This document shows, one piece after another, positions 24,825 through 36,532 of a stretch of DNA of 64,000 nucleotides. Origin of the DNA: Rhipidocladum racemiflorum. Lineage: Eukaryota > Streptophyta > Magnoliopsida > Poales > Poaceae. The translations under genes and the position numbers were made by a program. The notes under the pieces were generated by a model, which saw only the letters and a list, made by a program, of their open reading frames with translations, was not told where the DNA came from and ran no database searches. Where the stretch lies: positions 49,863,592-49,927,591 of the forward strand of contig CM070570.1 of NCBI GenBank assembly GCA_036346355.1, given 5' to 3'. Every line of letters begins with the position of its first letter. The first letter of the stretch is position 1.

Positions 24825-26856
24825 GTGAAGGAGTTTGTTGATGTGTTCCCTAACGAGTTGCCTGGTTTACCTCCTGTGAGGAATCTGGAGTTTCATATCG
24901 ATCTTGTTCCTGGCACTCGACCTATTTCTATCTCTCCATACCGCTTGGCTCGTCCTTTTCAAGACGAGATGAAAAAGCAGTTGGAGGATTTGCTGGCCAA
25001 GGGCTTTATTCGGCGTAGCGTTTCGCCATGGGGAGAACCCGTCCTCTTCGTTTCGAAGAAGGATGGAAGTTGGCGTGTGTGCATTGATTATCGTGCTCTT
25101 AATCAAGTGACAGTCAAGAACAAGTATCCTTTGCCTCGCATCGAGGATCTGTTTGACCAACTGAAGGGAGCAAAGGTGTTCTCCAAGATTGATCTTCAGT
25201 CGAGGTACAATCAGATCCGTGTGAGGGAGCAGGACATTGAGAAGACTGCTTTCTCCACTAGGTATGGGCATTATGAATTTAAAGTTATATCTTTTGGACT
25301 AACTAATGCACCTGCTGTCTTTATGGAGGCGATGAACAGTATGCTACACAAGTACCTTGATGAATTTGTGGTAGTGTTCATCGATGACATTCTGGTTTAC
25401 TCTAAATCAGAAGAGGAGCATGATCGACATTTGAGGCTTGTGCTGAGCACCTTGAGGGAGAATCAGTTCTTTGCTAAGCTGAAAAAGTGCGAGTTCTGGA
25501 TTTCAGAAGTGGGTTTTCTTGGCCACATCATCAATCCAGAGGGCATATCCGTAGATCCTAGCAAAGTCTCAGCAGTTTTGGATTGGAAGAGGCCTTCCAA
25601 TGTCAAAGAGGTGCGTAGTTTCCTTGGGTTAGCTGGCTACTATCGGCGTTTTGTGCAGGATTTCTCTATCATTGCCAAGCCACTTTCGCAGCTGACTCAG
25701 AAGGGGATGAAATTCCAGTGGACTGCAGAATGTGAGCACAGCTTCTGCACTTTGAAGGAGAAGTTAGTGACTGCTCCTGTTCTTACCCTTCCCGAGCCTG
25801 GGAAGCGCTTCACTGTCTATTCAGATGCTTCACGTTTGGGACTTGGTTGTGTGCTCATGCAAGATGGCAAGGTGATTGCTTACGCATCGAGGCAGCTGAA
25901 AAAGCATGAGCAGAACTATCCCACGCATGATCTTGAGCTAGCCGCTGTGGTGTTTGCATTAAAGATATGGAGGCACTATCTGTATGGTGAGTCTTGTGAT
26001 ATCTTCACTGATCACAAGAGCCTCAAGTACATCTTTACTATGAAAGATTTGAACTTGAGGCAGAGGAGGTGGCTAGAATTGATAAAGGACTATGACCTCA
26101 CTATCCAGTACCATCCGGGTAAGGAAAATGTGGTGGCTGACGCTCTCAGTCGCAAGACAATGCCCCCTGTCGTTGATTGTCTTGTTGCTGATCTTGAGCG
26201 TTTGGGAGTCTCCTACTGCTTTGCGGGGACCGTGCAAGCTGAAACTCAATTGATTCTTGAGTCAGCGATTCCCGAGTGTGTGCGAGAGGCACAGCAGCAT
26301 GATCGGTTGCTCCAGTAGGTGAGGAAACGCCTTCAGGATGGCAAGTCTGGAGACTTTACCGTTGATGATGTGGGAGCTTTGAGGTTTCAGGGTCGTCTGT
26401 GCGTGCCTCAGAAATCCCAAGTGAAAGAGGACATTCTGAAAGAAGCTCATCGCACCCCGTACATGGTCCATCCTAGGGAGACCAAGATGTACAGGGACTT
26501 GAAAAAGAGTTTCTAGTGGAAAAGGATGAGAGTGGATATTGCCAAGTATGTGGCATCTTGTGGGATTTGTCAGAAGATCAAGGCTGAGCATAAGCATCCC
26601 GCTGGTCTGTTGCAGCCATTGGAGATTCCTGTGTGGCCATGGGATGACATCTCCATGGATTTTGTGGTTGGCCTACCTCGTACTCCACGAGGAAAAGATG
26701 TTGTTTGGGTGGTGGTGGACCGTCTCAGCAAGTCTGCGCATTTCATTCCTATCCGCACTACCAATTCTGCGAGCGACTTGGCTCCCATCTATGTGCGGGA
26801 AATTGTGAGACTGCATGGTGTACCCAAGACCATTATTTCTGATCGGGATGCGAAGT
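24825..26856 (+). pseudogene. pol: reverse transcriptase, RNase H and integrase N-half (two in-frame stops)
   Basis: One frame stays open from about 24800 to 26856 apart from two TAG codons (26316-26318 and 26517-26519). Reverse transcriptase: 'SPWGEPVLFVSKKDGSWRVC', 'YRALN', and the catalytic FIDD at 25377-25388. RNase H: 'YSDASRLGLGCVLMQDGKV' (Asp near 25824), 'HDLELAAVVFALKIWRHYL', 'TDHKSLKY', 'VVADALSR'. Integrase: an HHCC zinc site with 'ASCGICQ', first catalytic Asp in 'MDFVVG' (about 26658), second in 'SDRDA' (26841). Usual 'LRSGYHQ' reads 'LQSRYNQ', a change at a conserved Gly. The frame is cut at 26856 by a solo LTR A and resumes at 30352. Confidence 0.93.
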
Positions 26857-29800
26857 TGTCGGGACCCGAATCTACAAATCCGGACCCTCTGTGTATTCAG
26901 CACTAGTCTAGGAACGCGCTAGTGCACACAGTCTCAACATTGGTAAATATCACAATCATACCACTCGATACTAATAAAGTATTTTAATCAAGTAATCAAA
27001 CTGGTTGCTTGACCTTAGGGTCAAGTTACAATTATACGCCTCGCAGGGCGAAACTTATGAAAAGAGAAATAATAGCAACGGAAAATAAGATAACATCGTG
27101 GCGCCATCCAGTATACCACAGGCAACTGACTGGGCTCGCTCCCTAAGTAGACGGTTCCTCTTGGAGCTCCCCCTCCAAAGCTGGTGTAGTCTCCTCTTCA
27201 ACTGGTGTTGTATTACGGCAAGGGTGAGTACTTGGTACTCAGCAAGTCATGCACAGAATGCAAGCTAATATAGCATATGCATGGCTTGATACAAAGGAAT
27301 AGCTCAAGGTATATTTGCAGTAAACAGCATTTAACAAATAATATAAGTAGATTCGAAAGCAGTAGAAACAAGTATATCATTAACAACTTTTCCAGGAGTT
27401 AAATAAACATCTTTCCCATTCCTAATCTACATTTCCATCAACATCATTATTTAACCAAACCCCACCTTTCAAGTCCAAGTTATTTTCAAGAAAGTCTAAC
27501 CCTTGACTGTAATTCCCGAGCGATGTCCAATACCGCGGACACGGCTATTCGAATAGATTTTACACTCTGCAGAGGTTATGCACTTTACCCACAAGATACT
27601 GATCAAACACCACAAAGGCGAGTTCCCGTAACAAAGTCTTTCGGAAACTTCTAACAATACAAGTGGTCCTCTCCGGTGTTGCACACTAACCCTTCCCTTA
27701 TCTAAGGCGAAGTTTAGGCCAACCAACCGTTAGATGGGTACCTGGCCGCAACCCCGGTACGCTCCCCCGTTCAACTTACACAAAGGGTGTAGTTGACATC
27801 CTGAGGTCCCACAGGTACGTTATTAGCAACTTAATCAACTAGGTCCATCCCATTACAGACATGTGGTTGCACGTTTGACCCAGTTCAAAGGCTTGCAAGG
27901 TTAAGTCCTTAGGGTGACCAGGGCAAGACTACCCAAAGAACCAAACCAACGTTCCCGGTGCCACAACTGGCCCACCCGATCAATCTTGCCACATGCCCCA
28001 GTCAAAAGCTATTTATCAAACCCCCAGTTGATTACCATGCACCACGTGCCATCAACATCACAAGATACATCAACATCACATGATACCTTTCCAAAATGAT
28101 TCAGTATATCATTAAATCAATATTAACTTTTGATTGTCCAAAAACCATGTCATGAGCACGTAGCAGGTCTAAGCAGTATACTATACGGTCTAAAATCCCA
28201 TGTTGGCAATTTAGTAGTGTCCAACTAGTAATCCACAACTAGGGTGACAAGGGGGTCATGACACATATATAATTAACCAAGGTGTCATACAGCAATTAGG
28301 CATTTATCTAATTCCCATATTTAAATAAAGTATTTTCTAATTGAACTAGCATGCAATAAGTTAAATCAGAATAGGTTTCAAAATAGGATCAATATGGTCA
28401 AAGCATAACTTGCCTTCAAAAAGTACTTGCCCTTGGTCCTGAGCTGGCTCCTGGGTCAACAATTCACCCTCGAATCCTTCCGGCACTTCAACGTCTACTC
28501 GGAACGCGTGCAAATAGCAACAAATGAATAAAACAGTAGACAAAAGTGTCCAAACAACAAAATAAAGTTCATAAACAGAGAGAACATAATTTTATGAATT
28601 TTTAGAAACTGGAATCGTCAAATTCGGAGTTTAAACGCGAAAGTTATAGCATTTTGAAGTTTAAATAATAAATTAAATAATATTACAGAGAAAAACTTTA
28701 GTCCAAAAATTAAATAAAATTCATCATTAGGTAGATCTCAATTTTATACAAATTTAGAAATTTGAATCACTCAAATCGGAGTTAAAATGCAAAAGTTATA
28801 AGCATTTGAAGTTTGAATCAAATTTGAATTCAATAATTTGGATTAATAAATCATTTTCTTTTCGGAAATTCATTTATTGCGTCAAATAGGACACGTGTCA
28901 GCCTCGATTGGCCGACGTTACCGGTCCATGGACGTGGTCCATGGTTTGGCTCGGGTCTACCGTGGACCCGGTCCACGGCTCCCTGTGAGACTGACAGGTG
29001 GGACCCACTGGGTGACGCGTCGGGGACTCGGCCACATCGACAGGTGGGACCCACTGGTGACATCATGGGTGATGTCACTGACGTGTGGGCCTGCCTTGTC
29101 GGCCGGTCGGGTTCACGCGCACGCGGCGTGGGCGACAGCGGCCCTCTGACATGCGGGCCCCGCGTTTCAGAGACGCGCCCATGCGCGGCGCTGACCGCGA
29201 CGGTCAGACTTCCCGCCACGTGGCGCGATCTCGGCCGTTGATTCGAAAATCAACGGCCCAGATTGGATCTAGTGACGCACGTTTGGGGTGAACGTGGCCA
29301 ATCTGGACCGTTGGATCTAGATCCAAAGGTTGAGATCCAATCTAACGCGTATAACGCTGCTAACGCTAACCGTACGATCTAGATCTAACGGCTGAGATCC
29401 ATCCTAGTTCTACGGGGTTGGAAACACGTGGGCAAACCTCAACGGTTGGATCCGGATCGGACGATTCACGTAGCTCACGGACGGCAATGGCTTCGCGATG
29501 GCGCACGGCTGCCGGAGTTGAAGACGATGACGAGCCCTACGGCGTTCCAGCGGTTCTCCGACGAGGTGAGTTGGCTCCACGGGTGCGTCTCGACGCGGGG
29601 TTCTCGGATCTGGCCTTGGACGCGGCGGAGAACGACGGACGGCGGCGGGGCGAAGCAAGAACCGTGGCAGAGGGGAAAACAACTACGGCGAGCGATTGCG
29701 AAAAACTGGCGGCGGCTTAAGCTCGGTAGGCTAGGGTTTCGGGTGCGCGCGGAGAAGGGCAACCTCGGGCGATGTCTCACGCATTAAATAGTCCTGGGAT

Positions 29801-30346
29801 GCGCGCAAAATCAGGAACCCTAACGGAGGGCCGTCCACGTGCCGCGATCAACGGCCACGATGGCGCGGACGCGATCGGATCCAGACCGGATCCGGTTGGG
29901 TCGGTGCGGCTCAATCTCGACCGTTGGATCTTGATCCAACAGTCCCGCGCGATTAGGGTTCAGCCGGAACACGCGGCTCGGGTCGGACTTGAGCTCGAGT
30001 CTGACTCGGGCTCGGTCGGATGAACAGTACTCGACCCGATTTGATTTTTCCAGCGATTTAAATAATTCGATTAATTCCCAGAAATTCATTTAATTCATTA
30101 AATATAGTAAACTACTCAGAAAAATTCCAGAAAAATTCCAGAAAAATTCTGGAAAATATTTTGGAACATTTTGGACTCAATTAAAATATTTCCAACAAAA
30201 TTTTATTTGCAAAGTCAAATTCTTTAATTATTTCAAAATGGAATAAATTCAAATAAATTCCAAATAAATCCCAGAAAATTCCAAAAATTCACCAAAGTGC
30301 CAAATCACACATGAATTTAAGAAAAGCAAAATTTTTGGGTGTTACA
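26857..30346 (-). mobile_element. solo LTR, family A, inside integrase (TSD GAAGT)
   Basis: A 3,490-bp minus-strand LTR: on the plus strand it reads TGTCGGGACCC at 26857 to GGGTGTTACA at 30346. Perfect 5-bp duplications GAAGT lie at 26852-26856 and 30347-30351. One duplication aside, the host integrase frame continues exactly across the site, so the host was still in frame here when it was hit. Palindrome remnants occur near 29305, 29380 and 29925. The ORFs within (for example 29428-29787) are GC-rich leader artefacts. Confidence 0.95.
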
Positions 30347-30351
30347 GAAGT

Positions 30352-30655
30352 TTGTCTCCAAATTCTGGGAGAGTTTGCAGAGTGCTTTGGGTATGCAGCT
30401 TCGCCTTAGTACCGCTTTTCACCCTCAGACGGATGGGCAGTCTGAGCGTACCATCCAGACTTTGGAGGACATGCTCAGGGCCTGTGTGATGGCTTGGAAA
30501 GGTAGCTGGGAAGATCATTTGCCTCTTGTAGATTTTGCTTACAATAACAGCTATCATTCCAGCATCCGGGCTGCTCCTTATGAGGTACTGTATGGCCGGA
30601 AGTGCAGATCGCCACTTTGTTGGGATGCTGTGGGCGAGAGAGCAGTTCTTGTGTG
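30352..30655 (+). pseudogene. integrase C-half of the B gypsy element, truncated
   Basis: Continues the integrase core after the LTR A: 'FHPQTDGQSERTIQTLEDML' holds the third catalytic residue (Glu codon 30444-30446), then 'WEDHLPLVDFAYNNSYHSS' and 'APYEVLYGRKCRSPLCW'. At about 30655 it fuses to the pyrimidine-rich part of a B LTR. The integrase C-terminus, any chromodomain, the polypurine tract and the first part of the 3' LTR are missing. Confidence 0.9.
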
Positions 30656-32510
30656 TGCCCCACCTTTCCTCCCCTTGTGGCCGTGCGCCCCTCCCCATTG
30701 CCCCCTTGCCTCTCCACCTCTCCACCACCTCTCCTCCACCCTCTTGCTGCCCTAGGGTAGCCTCCCCACCCCTGCACCTCGAAGATCCATCCGAGGAGCG
30801 AGGAGCGAGGAGCGAGGAGATCTATTGGAGTTTTCGTGCGTCGGGCGAAGGTATGGCCATGGGACTCCTTGGGGTTGGGCTAGGTACTGTTCTAAGGATC
30901 AATATCATGTTTTTAGATCAATTGGTGGTGCTGGAATTGAGTAGATTGGATTAGATCTAGAAGTTGCCACGTTCTCTGTTTCGGGCAGCATGAGCAGTCG
31001 ACCTAGGGTTCGGTTTTTCGCCAATTTAGAGTCCGAATTTGGTCGTCCGCCTGTTGAAGAAGTTGTATATAATTTCAATATATTTCTGTGGATATAAAGA
31101 ACGTTAAATTTCGATCAACCGTTTGAAATTTATGGCTGTTTTACCGAGCGTGTTAAAATCTGTGACGTGATTGGAACAGATCACGGTATTCTGTAGATTA
31201 AACCACTTTAGAGTCTGAATCAGTCTTTCCTTATACTTAGAAAAAGTTTTCCTAAGCTACGCAAGGATGTACTCGTTTAATTGATTCGGAGTCCCAGAAC
31301 CCAAGTTATGCCTTTTGGAAGGTCATTGTCTCCGACGACAGAACCTCTATTTTTGGGTTTTGCGAGTAATTGGCAATGTCGGGGTAGATGAGGGTTTGCG
31401 TACTGTTTTGTGGACATGATTGTGAGTGTGTGGTACCTATGTGCAGGTGGTGCGACCCCGGGAGTGCCTTCTACTTCCCGCCAATCCGTTGCCCGTGGTT
31501 GAGGCAAGTGTATTGTAATGGATAGCGGTTTGTAGGATTGCTAGTTGAGACTAGATGAACTTGATTATATGACATGATCACTTGCCATGCTTTAATGATT
31601 TCCTATGATATGATGAGTATGCTATGATGCCATGTGTTAAATGTACAAGTTTATTATGATGTTGGCATATTTGCATACATGGCATGTTACATGGCCCGGG
31701 CGGTGAGAAAGTCATAACTAATCCGGGGAAGGTCGGTGAGAAAGTTATGACTAATCCGGAGAGCCAAAGAGTAAGTCCTACATCGTGATTCCATTCACCG
31801 CGGTGAACGGAAGCGAGGAGTAGGCACCCTCCATCTTCGGGATGGAAGGGGGGAGAGGGTGCACACCGACGGGTGTGTACTCAACCATACCGGTATGAGT
31901 TTCCAAGGAGACATGAGCATCGCATTGCACTACATACATATTGATGATGATGATGATATGTGACCATGAATGAGATGGTCTACATGATGTGAGATATTAT
32001 TGCTATGTGATTGTTCTTGTTGTACCATTGCAATATGCTTGCTGAGTTTTGAACTCACGGTTGTGTTTTCTTGTTATTTTAGGTACCATGAGAACGGCAT
32101 GCGGGAAGGGAAATAGTCACACGTCCGCACGTAGCTTCACCCATTTTGATTCCAAGTCATTCAATTAGTTTTGATAATAAAATGCGTGTGATGATTATTG
32201 CTTTAAGGTTTAGCTTTGCTATATGAGAGTTTTATTTTTCGTTTAACTCTTGGAGACATTAAGTGCTTGATAATAGACTTATATTGTAGTTAAGTCTTTA
32301 ATTATTGCTGTTTTAGCTGTCTCTCATATTGCCTTATATTGCTATACTGTTGTTGCTCCTTCAATTCATGTTAAAACAAAGGAGATGCTGCCGAAATCTC
32401 GGTTTTTAGCATGTGCGCCTTTGCTGGAATTTATGTTTAATTGTGGTATTTAGATGTTGTTTAGCTTATGTTTGGTAGCATTCAGGCATATTAATTGCCG
32501 GGGTGTTACA
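30655..32510 (+). repeat. 3' LTR of the coding B element, 5'-truncated
   Basis: From about 30655 the sequence is the cytosine-rich block of LTR B, then short GCGAGGA repeats (about 30795-30822), the intron-like segment 30851-31446, the stem-loop 31824-31862 and the end GCCGGGGTGTTACA at 32510. From 30963 it is nearly identical to the 5' LTR. The palindrome present at 21646-21662 in the 5' LTR is altered here (near 31326). The first ~600 bases of a normal B LTR are absent. Confidence 0.85.
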
Positions 32511-32741
32511 TTTTTCCCAACTCGATCTTTAATCTTTAGACTTTTTTTCCCAACTCGATCTCTAATATTTTTTGAAATATGTATTATTACTCAGTGAACA
32601 CATAGATTGTTAAACTCGACAAAAGAAGGTTGGCATATATAATATTTTTTGGAACATCTATTATTACCCGGTTAACACATAGAGTGTTAAACTCGACAAA
32701 AGAAGTGTGGACCCCCGGATTCGCTGTCCGGAATCTCCTGT
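32511..32741. repeat. 231-bp inverted copy of 39138-39369
   Basis: These 231 bases match the reverse complement of 39138-39369 with two differences that I see (one T fewer in a T-run, and one G/C change near 32657). They contain the R repeat sequence that flanks the minus-strand solo B, CTTCT in inverted form, and the last ~36 bases of LTR C reversed (TGTGGACCCCCGG...). At 32741 ('ctcctgt|aaacac') the match ends abruptly and LTR C resumes in its own orientation. Confidence 0.88.
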
Positions 32742-33042
32742 AAACACATAGAGTAAAATTATATTTTGAAAATGATTGCCGGAGCTCCGCCGGCAGCCAT
32801 TTCTTCTCCAAGTCCGGCGGGAGGTTCAAAAGGCTTGTTCTCTTCCGTCGTAACTCCAAATCGAGTGATTCAAATTCCTAAATTCATCTAAAATCATCCT
32901 CTGTCTGCCAGTACTAATTTTTTTTAATTTTTTTTATATATATTTATGTCTCGTTTTGCATGTAGCCGAAGAGTTCGTCGAAGCCGTCGACGCATTCGCC
33001 GAACCTCAAGACTTCGAGACCCTCGCTGTGATTGAAGGCAAG

Positions 33043-36000
33043 TGTAACACCCCAAAATTTTGCTTTTCTTAAATTCATGTGTGATTTGGCACTTTGGTGA
33101 ATTTTTGGAATTTTCTGGAATTTATTTGGATTTATTTGGAATTTATTTGAATTTATTCCATTTTGAAATAATTAAAGAATTTAATTATGCAAATAAAATT
33201 TTGTTGGAAATATTTTATTTGAGTCCAAAATGTTCCAAAATATTTTCCAGAATTTTTCTGGAATTTTTCTGAGTATTTTGCTATTTTTAATGAATTAAAT
33301 GAATTTATGGGAATTATTTTAATTATTAAATCGCTGGAAAATGCGAATGGGTTTGCACTGTTCATCCGATCGAGCCCGAGTCGGACTCGAGTTCGAGTCC
33401 ACCCGAGCCACGTGACTCGACCGAACCAACTCCAAAACCTAATCGATCCCAACCGCTGGATCAAGATCCAACGGCCAGATTTCCTCGCATCGCTTCTGGC
33501 CGAATCCGGCCGGATCCGATCGCGTCCACGCGATCGTGGCGTTGATCGTGCCATGGATGGGCCGCGGCGTCGTCGTCCCCGCCGAGTCCGAGCCGGACTC
33601 CTCCGCCTTGTCGCCAGTGTAGGATTAGGGCTCGGCCTCAGGCGCGCATGCCGAGGGCATTTAAGGCACGGTGGTACCGAGGACCGCCGTGACCTCGCGC
33701 ACTCTCGCCCTATCTCACCGAGCCTCGGCCCGCCGTAGATCCACCGGAATCGCTCGCCGAGTCATAGCACCCTCCGCTGCGGTTCGCTTGATTCCGCCGC
33801 CGCCCGCCCCCGCCGCCATTGACCCCAGATCCGAACCCCGGCCAGCGCACCAAGAGACCTTTCACCTCGCCGAGCACGCCCCAAACGCCATTCGTGTGGT
33901 CGCCGTCCCTCAACGCCGGCAGCCACAACTTCGCCGTGAAGCCATCGCCGACTTCGAAGCTCCACTCAACCGTCCGATCAAGATCCAAGGGCTCAGATCG
34001 CGCCACGCCACCCTCGGTGAGTTCCCCGCTGAAAATCCTAGATCTAATCTCAACCGCTGGATCTAGATCCAACGGCTTAGGTCGTGCCACGTGGCGGAAT
34101 CGCACCAGGCTAGATTGGATCTCGACCGTTAGATCAAGATCCAACGGCCCAGATCAACCCGCGCCCAAGCACTTGAGGCCCAAATCAATCCTAGCCGTCG
34201 GATTTCAAACCAACGGCCACGATCGTGCCACGTGTCCAGGGAGCCGAACCGCCGCGCCACGCGGGCGTACGCGTGGGTCACTGACACGCCGGGCCCGCGT
34301 GTCAGCGACCGCACCGTGACGTCACCCATGACGTCATCGATGGACCCACTGCCGCCGACCGTGGCCGAGCCCGGCCGACGTCGGCGATGACGTCACCCGA
34401 GTGGTCCCACATGTCGAGTCTCACGCGTGAGCCGTGGACCGGGTCCACGGTAGACCGAGCCGGCGTGGACCGAGTCCATGGACCTACCGACGCCAGCAGA
34501 CCAATCCGGTGCTGCCACGTGTCCATGCCGACGCAATAATTAATTTCTGAAAAAGAAAATGATTTATTAATTCGAAATAATGATTTGATTTTGTTTCAAA
34601 CTTCAAACGCTTATAACTTTTATGCGTTTCAACTCCGATTTGAGTGATTCAAATTTCTAAATTTGTATAAAATTGAGATCTACCTAAATATGAATTTTAT
34701 TTAATTTTTGGACTAAAGTTTTTCTCTGTAAAATTATTTAATTGATTATTTGAACTTTAAATAATCATAACTTTTGCATTTTAACTCCAAATTTGTGATT
34801 CCAGTTTCTAAAAATTCATAAAATTATGTTCTCTCTGTTTATGGATTTTATTTGGATGTTTGGACACTTTTTGCCTATTGTTTATTTGTGTATTTGCTAT
34901 TTGCACGCTTTTACGAGTAGACGTTGAAGTCTAAGGATTCGAAGGAGAAGTATTAACTCAGGATCCAACTCAAGACCAAGAACAAGTACTTTTTGAAGGC
35001 AAGTTGTGCTTTGACCATGTTGATCCTATTTCGAAATCTATTTTGATTTAAACTAGTGCATGCTAGTTCAATTAGAAAGATACTTTGTTTAAACATGGGG
35101 TTAGATAAATACCAATTTCTTTGTATGACACCTTGATTACTTAAGTATGTGCCATGACCCTTGTCACCCTAGTTGTGGATTACTAGCTGGACATTATTAA
35201 ATTGCCAACATGGGTTTAGACCGTTGTAGTATACTGCTTAGACCTGCTACGTGCTCATGACATGCTTTTGGACAATCAAATGTTAATATTGACTTAATGA
35301 TATATTGAACCTGTTTTGGAAAGGTATCATGTGATGTTGATGGCACGTGGTGCATGGTAATCAATTGGGGTTTGATAAACGATTTCGGCCAGGGGCATGT
35401 GGCAAGAGTAATCAGTGGGCCAGTTGTGGCATTGGGGATGTTGATTTGGTTCTTGGGTAGTCTTGCCCTGGTCACCCTAAGGACTTAACCTTGCAAGCCT
35501 TTGAACTGGGTCTAACGTGGCAACCACATGTCTCGTAATGGGACGGACCTAGTTGACTAAGTTGCTAATAACGCACTGTGGGACCTCAGGAGGTCAACTA
35601 CACCCTTTGTGTAAGTTGTACGGGGGAGCGTACCGGGCCTGAGGCCAGGTACCCATCTAGCGGTTGATTGGCCTAGACTTCGCCTTAGCTAAGGGAAGGG
35701 TTAGTGCGCAATAACCGGGGAGGACCACTTGTATTGTTAGAGGTTTCCGAAAGACTTTGTTACTGAACTCGCCTTTGTGGTGTTTGGTGTATCTTGTGGG
35801 TAAAGTGCATAACCTCTGCAGAGTTTAGAATCTATTCGAATAGCCGTGTCCGCGGTATTGGACATCGCCGGGAATTACAGTCAAGGGTTAGATTTTAGAA
35901 AATCACTTGGTTTTGAAAGGTTGGGTTGGATTAATGATGACGTTGATGGAAATGTGGTTTAGGATGGGAAAAATGTTTACTCAAACTTCTTGAAAAGTTA

Positions 36001-36532
36001 TTTATGCTTTACTTGTTTTTCTTGTTTTGAATCTACTTATGCTACTTTTCAAATGTCAAGCATCGCAAATATACCTTGAGCTATTCCTTTGTACTAAGCC
36101 ATGCATATAGTATATTAGCCTGCATTCTGTGCATGACTTGCTGAGTACCAAGTACTCACCCTTGCCTCAATACAACACCAGTTGAAGAGGAGACTACACC
36201 AGCTTTGGAGGAGGAACTCCAAGGGGATCCGTCTACTTAGGGAGCGAGCCCAGTCAGTTGCCTGTGGTATACTGGATGGCGCCACGATGTTACCTTCTTT
36301 GATTTTCCGCTGCTACTATTTCTCTCTTAATAAGTATCGCCCTGCGAGGCGTACATTTGTGACTTGGCCATAAGGTCAGGTAACCAGTTTGGTTATTTAA
36401 ATAAAGTACTTTATTAGTATCGAGTGGTATGATTGTGATATTTACCGATGTTAAGACTGTGTGCACTAGCGCGTTCCTGGACTAGTGTTGAATACACAGA
36501 GGGTCCGGATTTGCAAATTCGGGGTCCCGACA
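33043..36532 (+). mobile_element. solo LTR, family A, inside LTR C (TSD GCAAG)
   Basis: A 3,490-bp LTR from TGTAACACCCC to GGGTCCCGACA, flanked by perfect duplications GCAAG at 33038-33042 and 36533-36537. LTR C reads through on both sides ('attgaaggcaag|tctccttgacgc'). Leader palindromes lie at 33453-33474, 34054-34075, 34126-34147 and 34195-34216. There is no internal region. Confidence 0.94.

Larger units (their letters stand above)
21164..32510 (+). mobile_element. Ty3/gypsy (Tekay/Del-like) retroelement, family B, with gag-pol remains
   Basis: Order: 5' LTR (21164-22831), tRNA-Met primer site, gag, protease, reverse transcriptase, RNase H, integrase (split by a solo LTR A), then a 5'-truncated 3' LTR (about 30655-32510). 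The reverse transcriptase closely matches the Tekay/Del-type gypsy lineage. By eye, the two LTRs differ at only about twenty sites over their shared 1.54 kb, so insertion was fairly recent. The 5' flank is CTCGA (21159-21163) but the 3' flank is TTTTT, so the right side has been rearranged (see 32511-32741). Frameshifts, two stops and missing integrase C-terminus, chromodomain region and polypurine tract make it non-functional. Confidence 0.88.

Noticed and set aside
21159..32515. Ordinary target duplication for the coding B element
   Set aside because: Flanks CTCGA and TTTTT do not match; the right flank is the inverted patch, so no duplication can be claimed.
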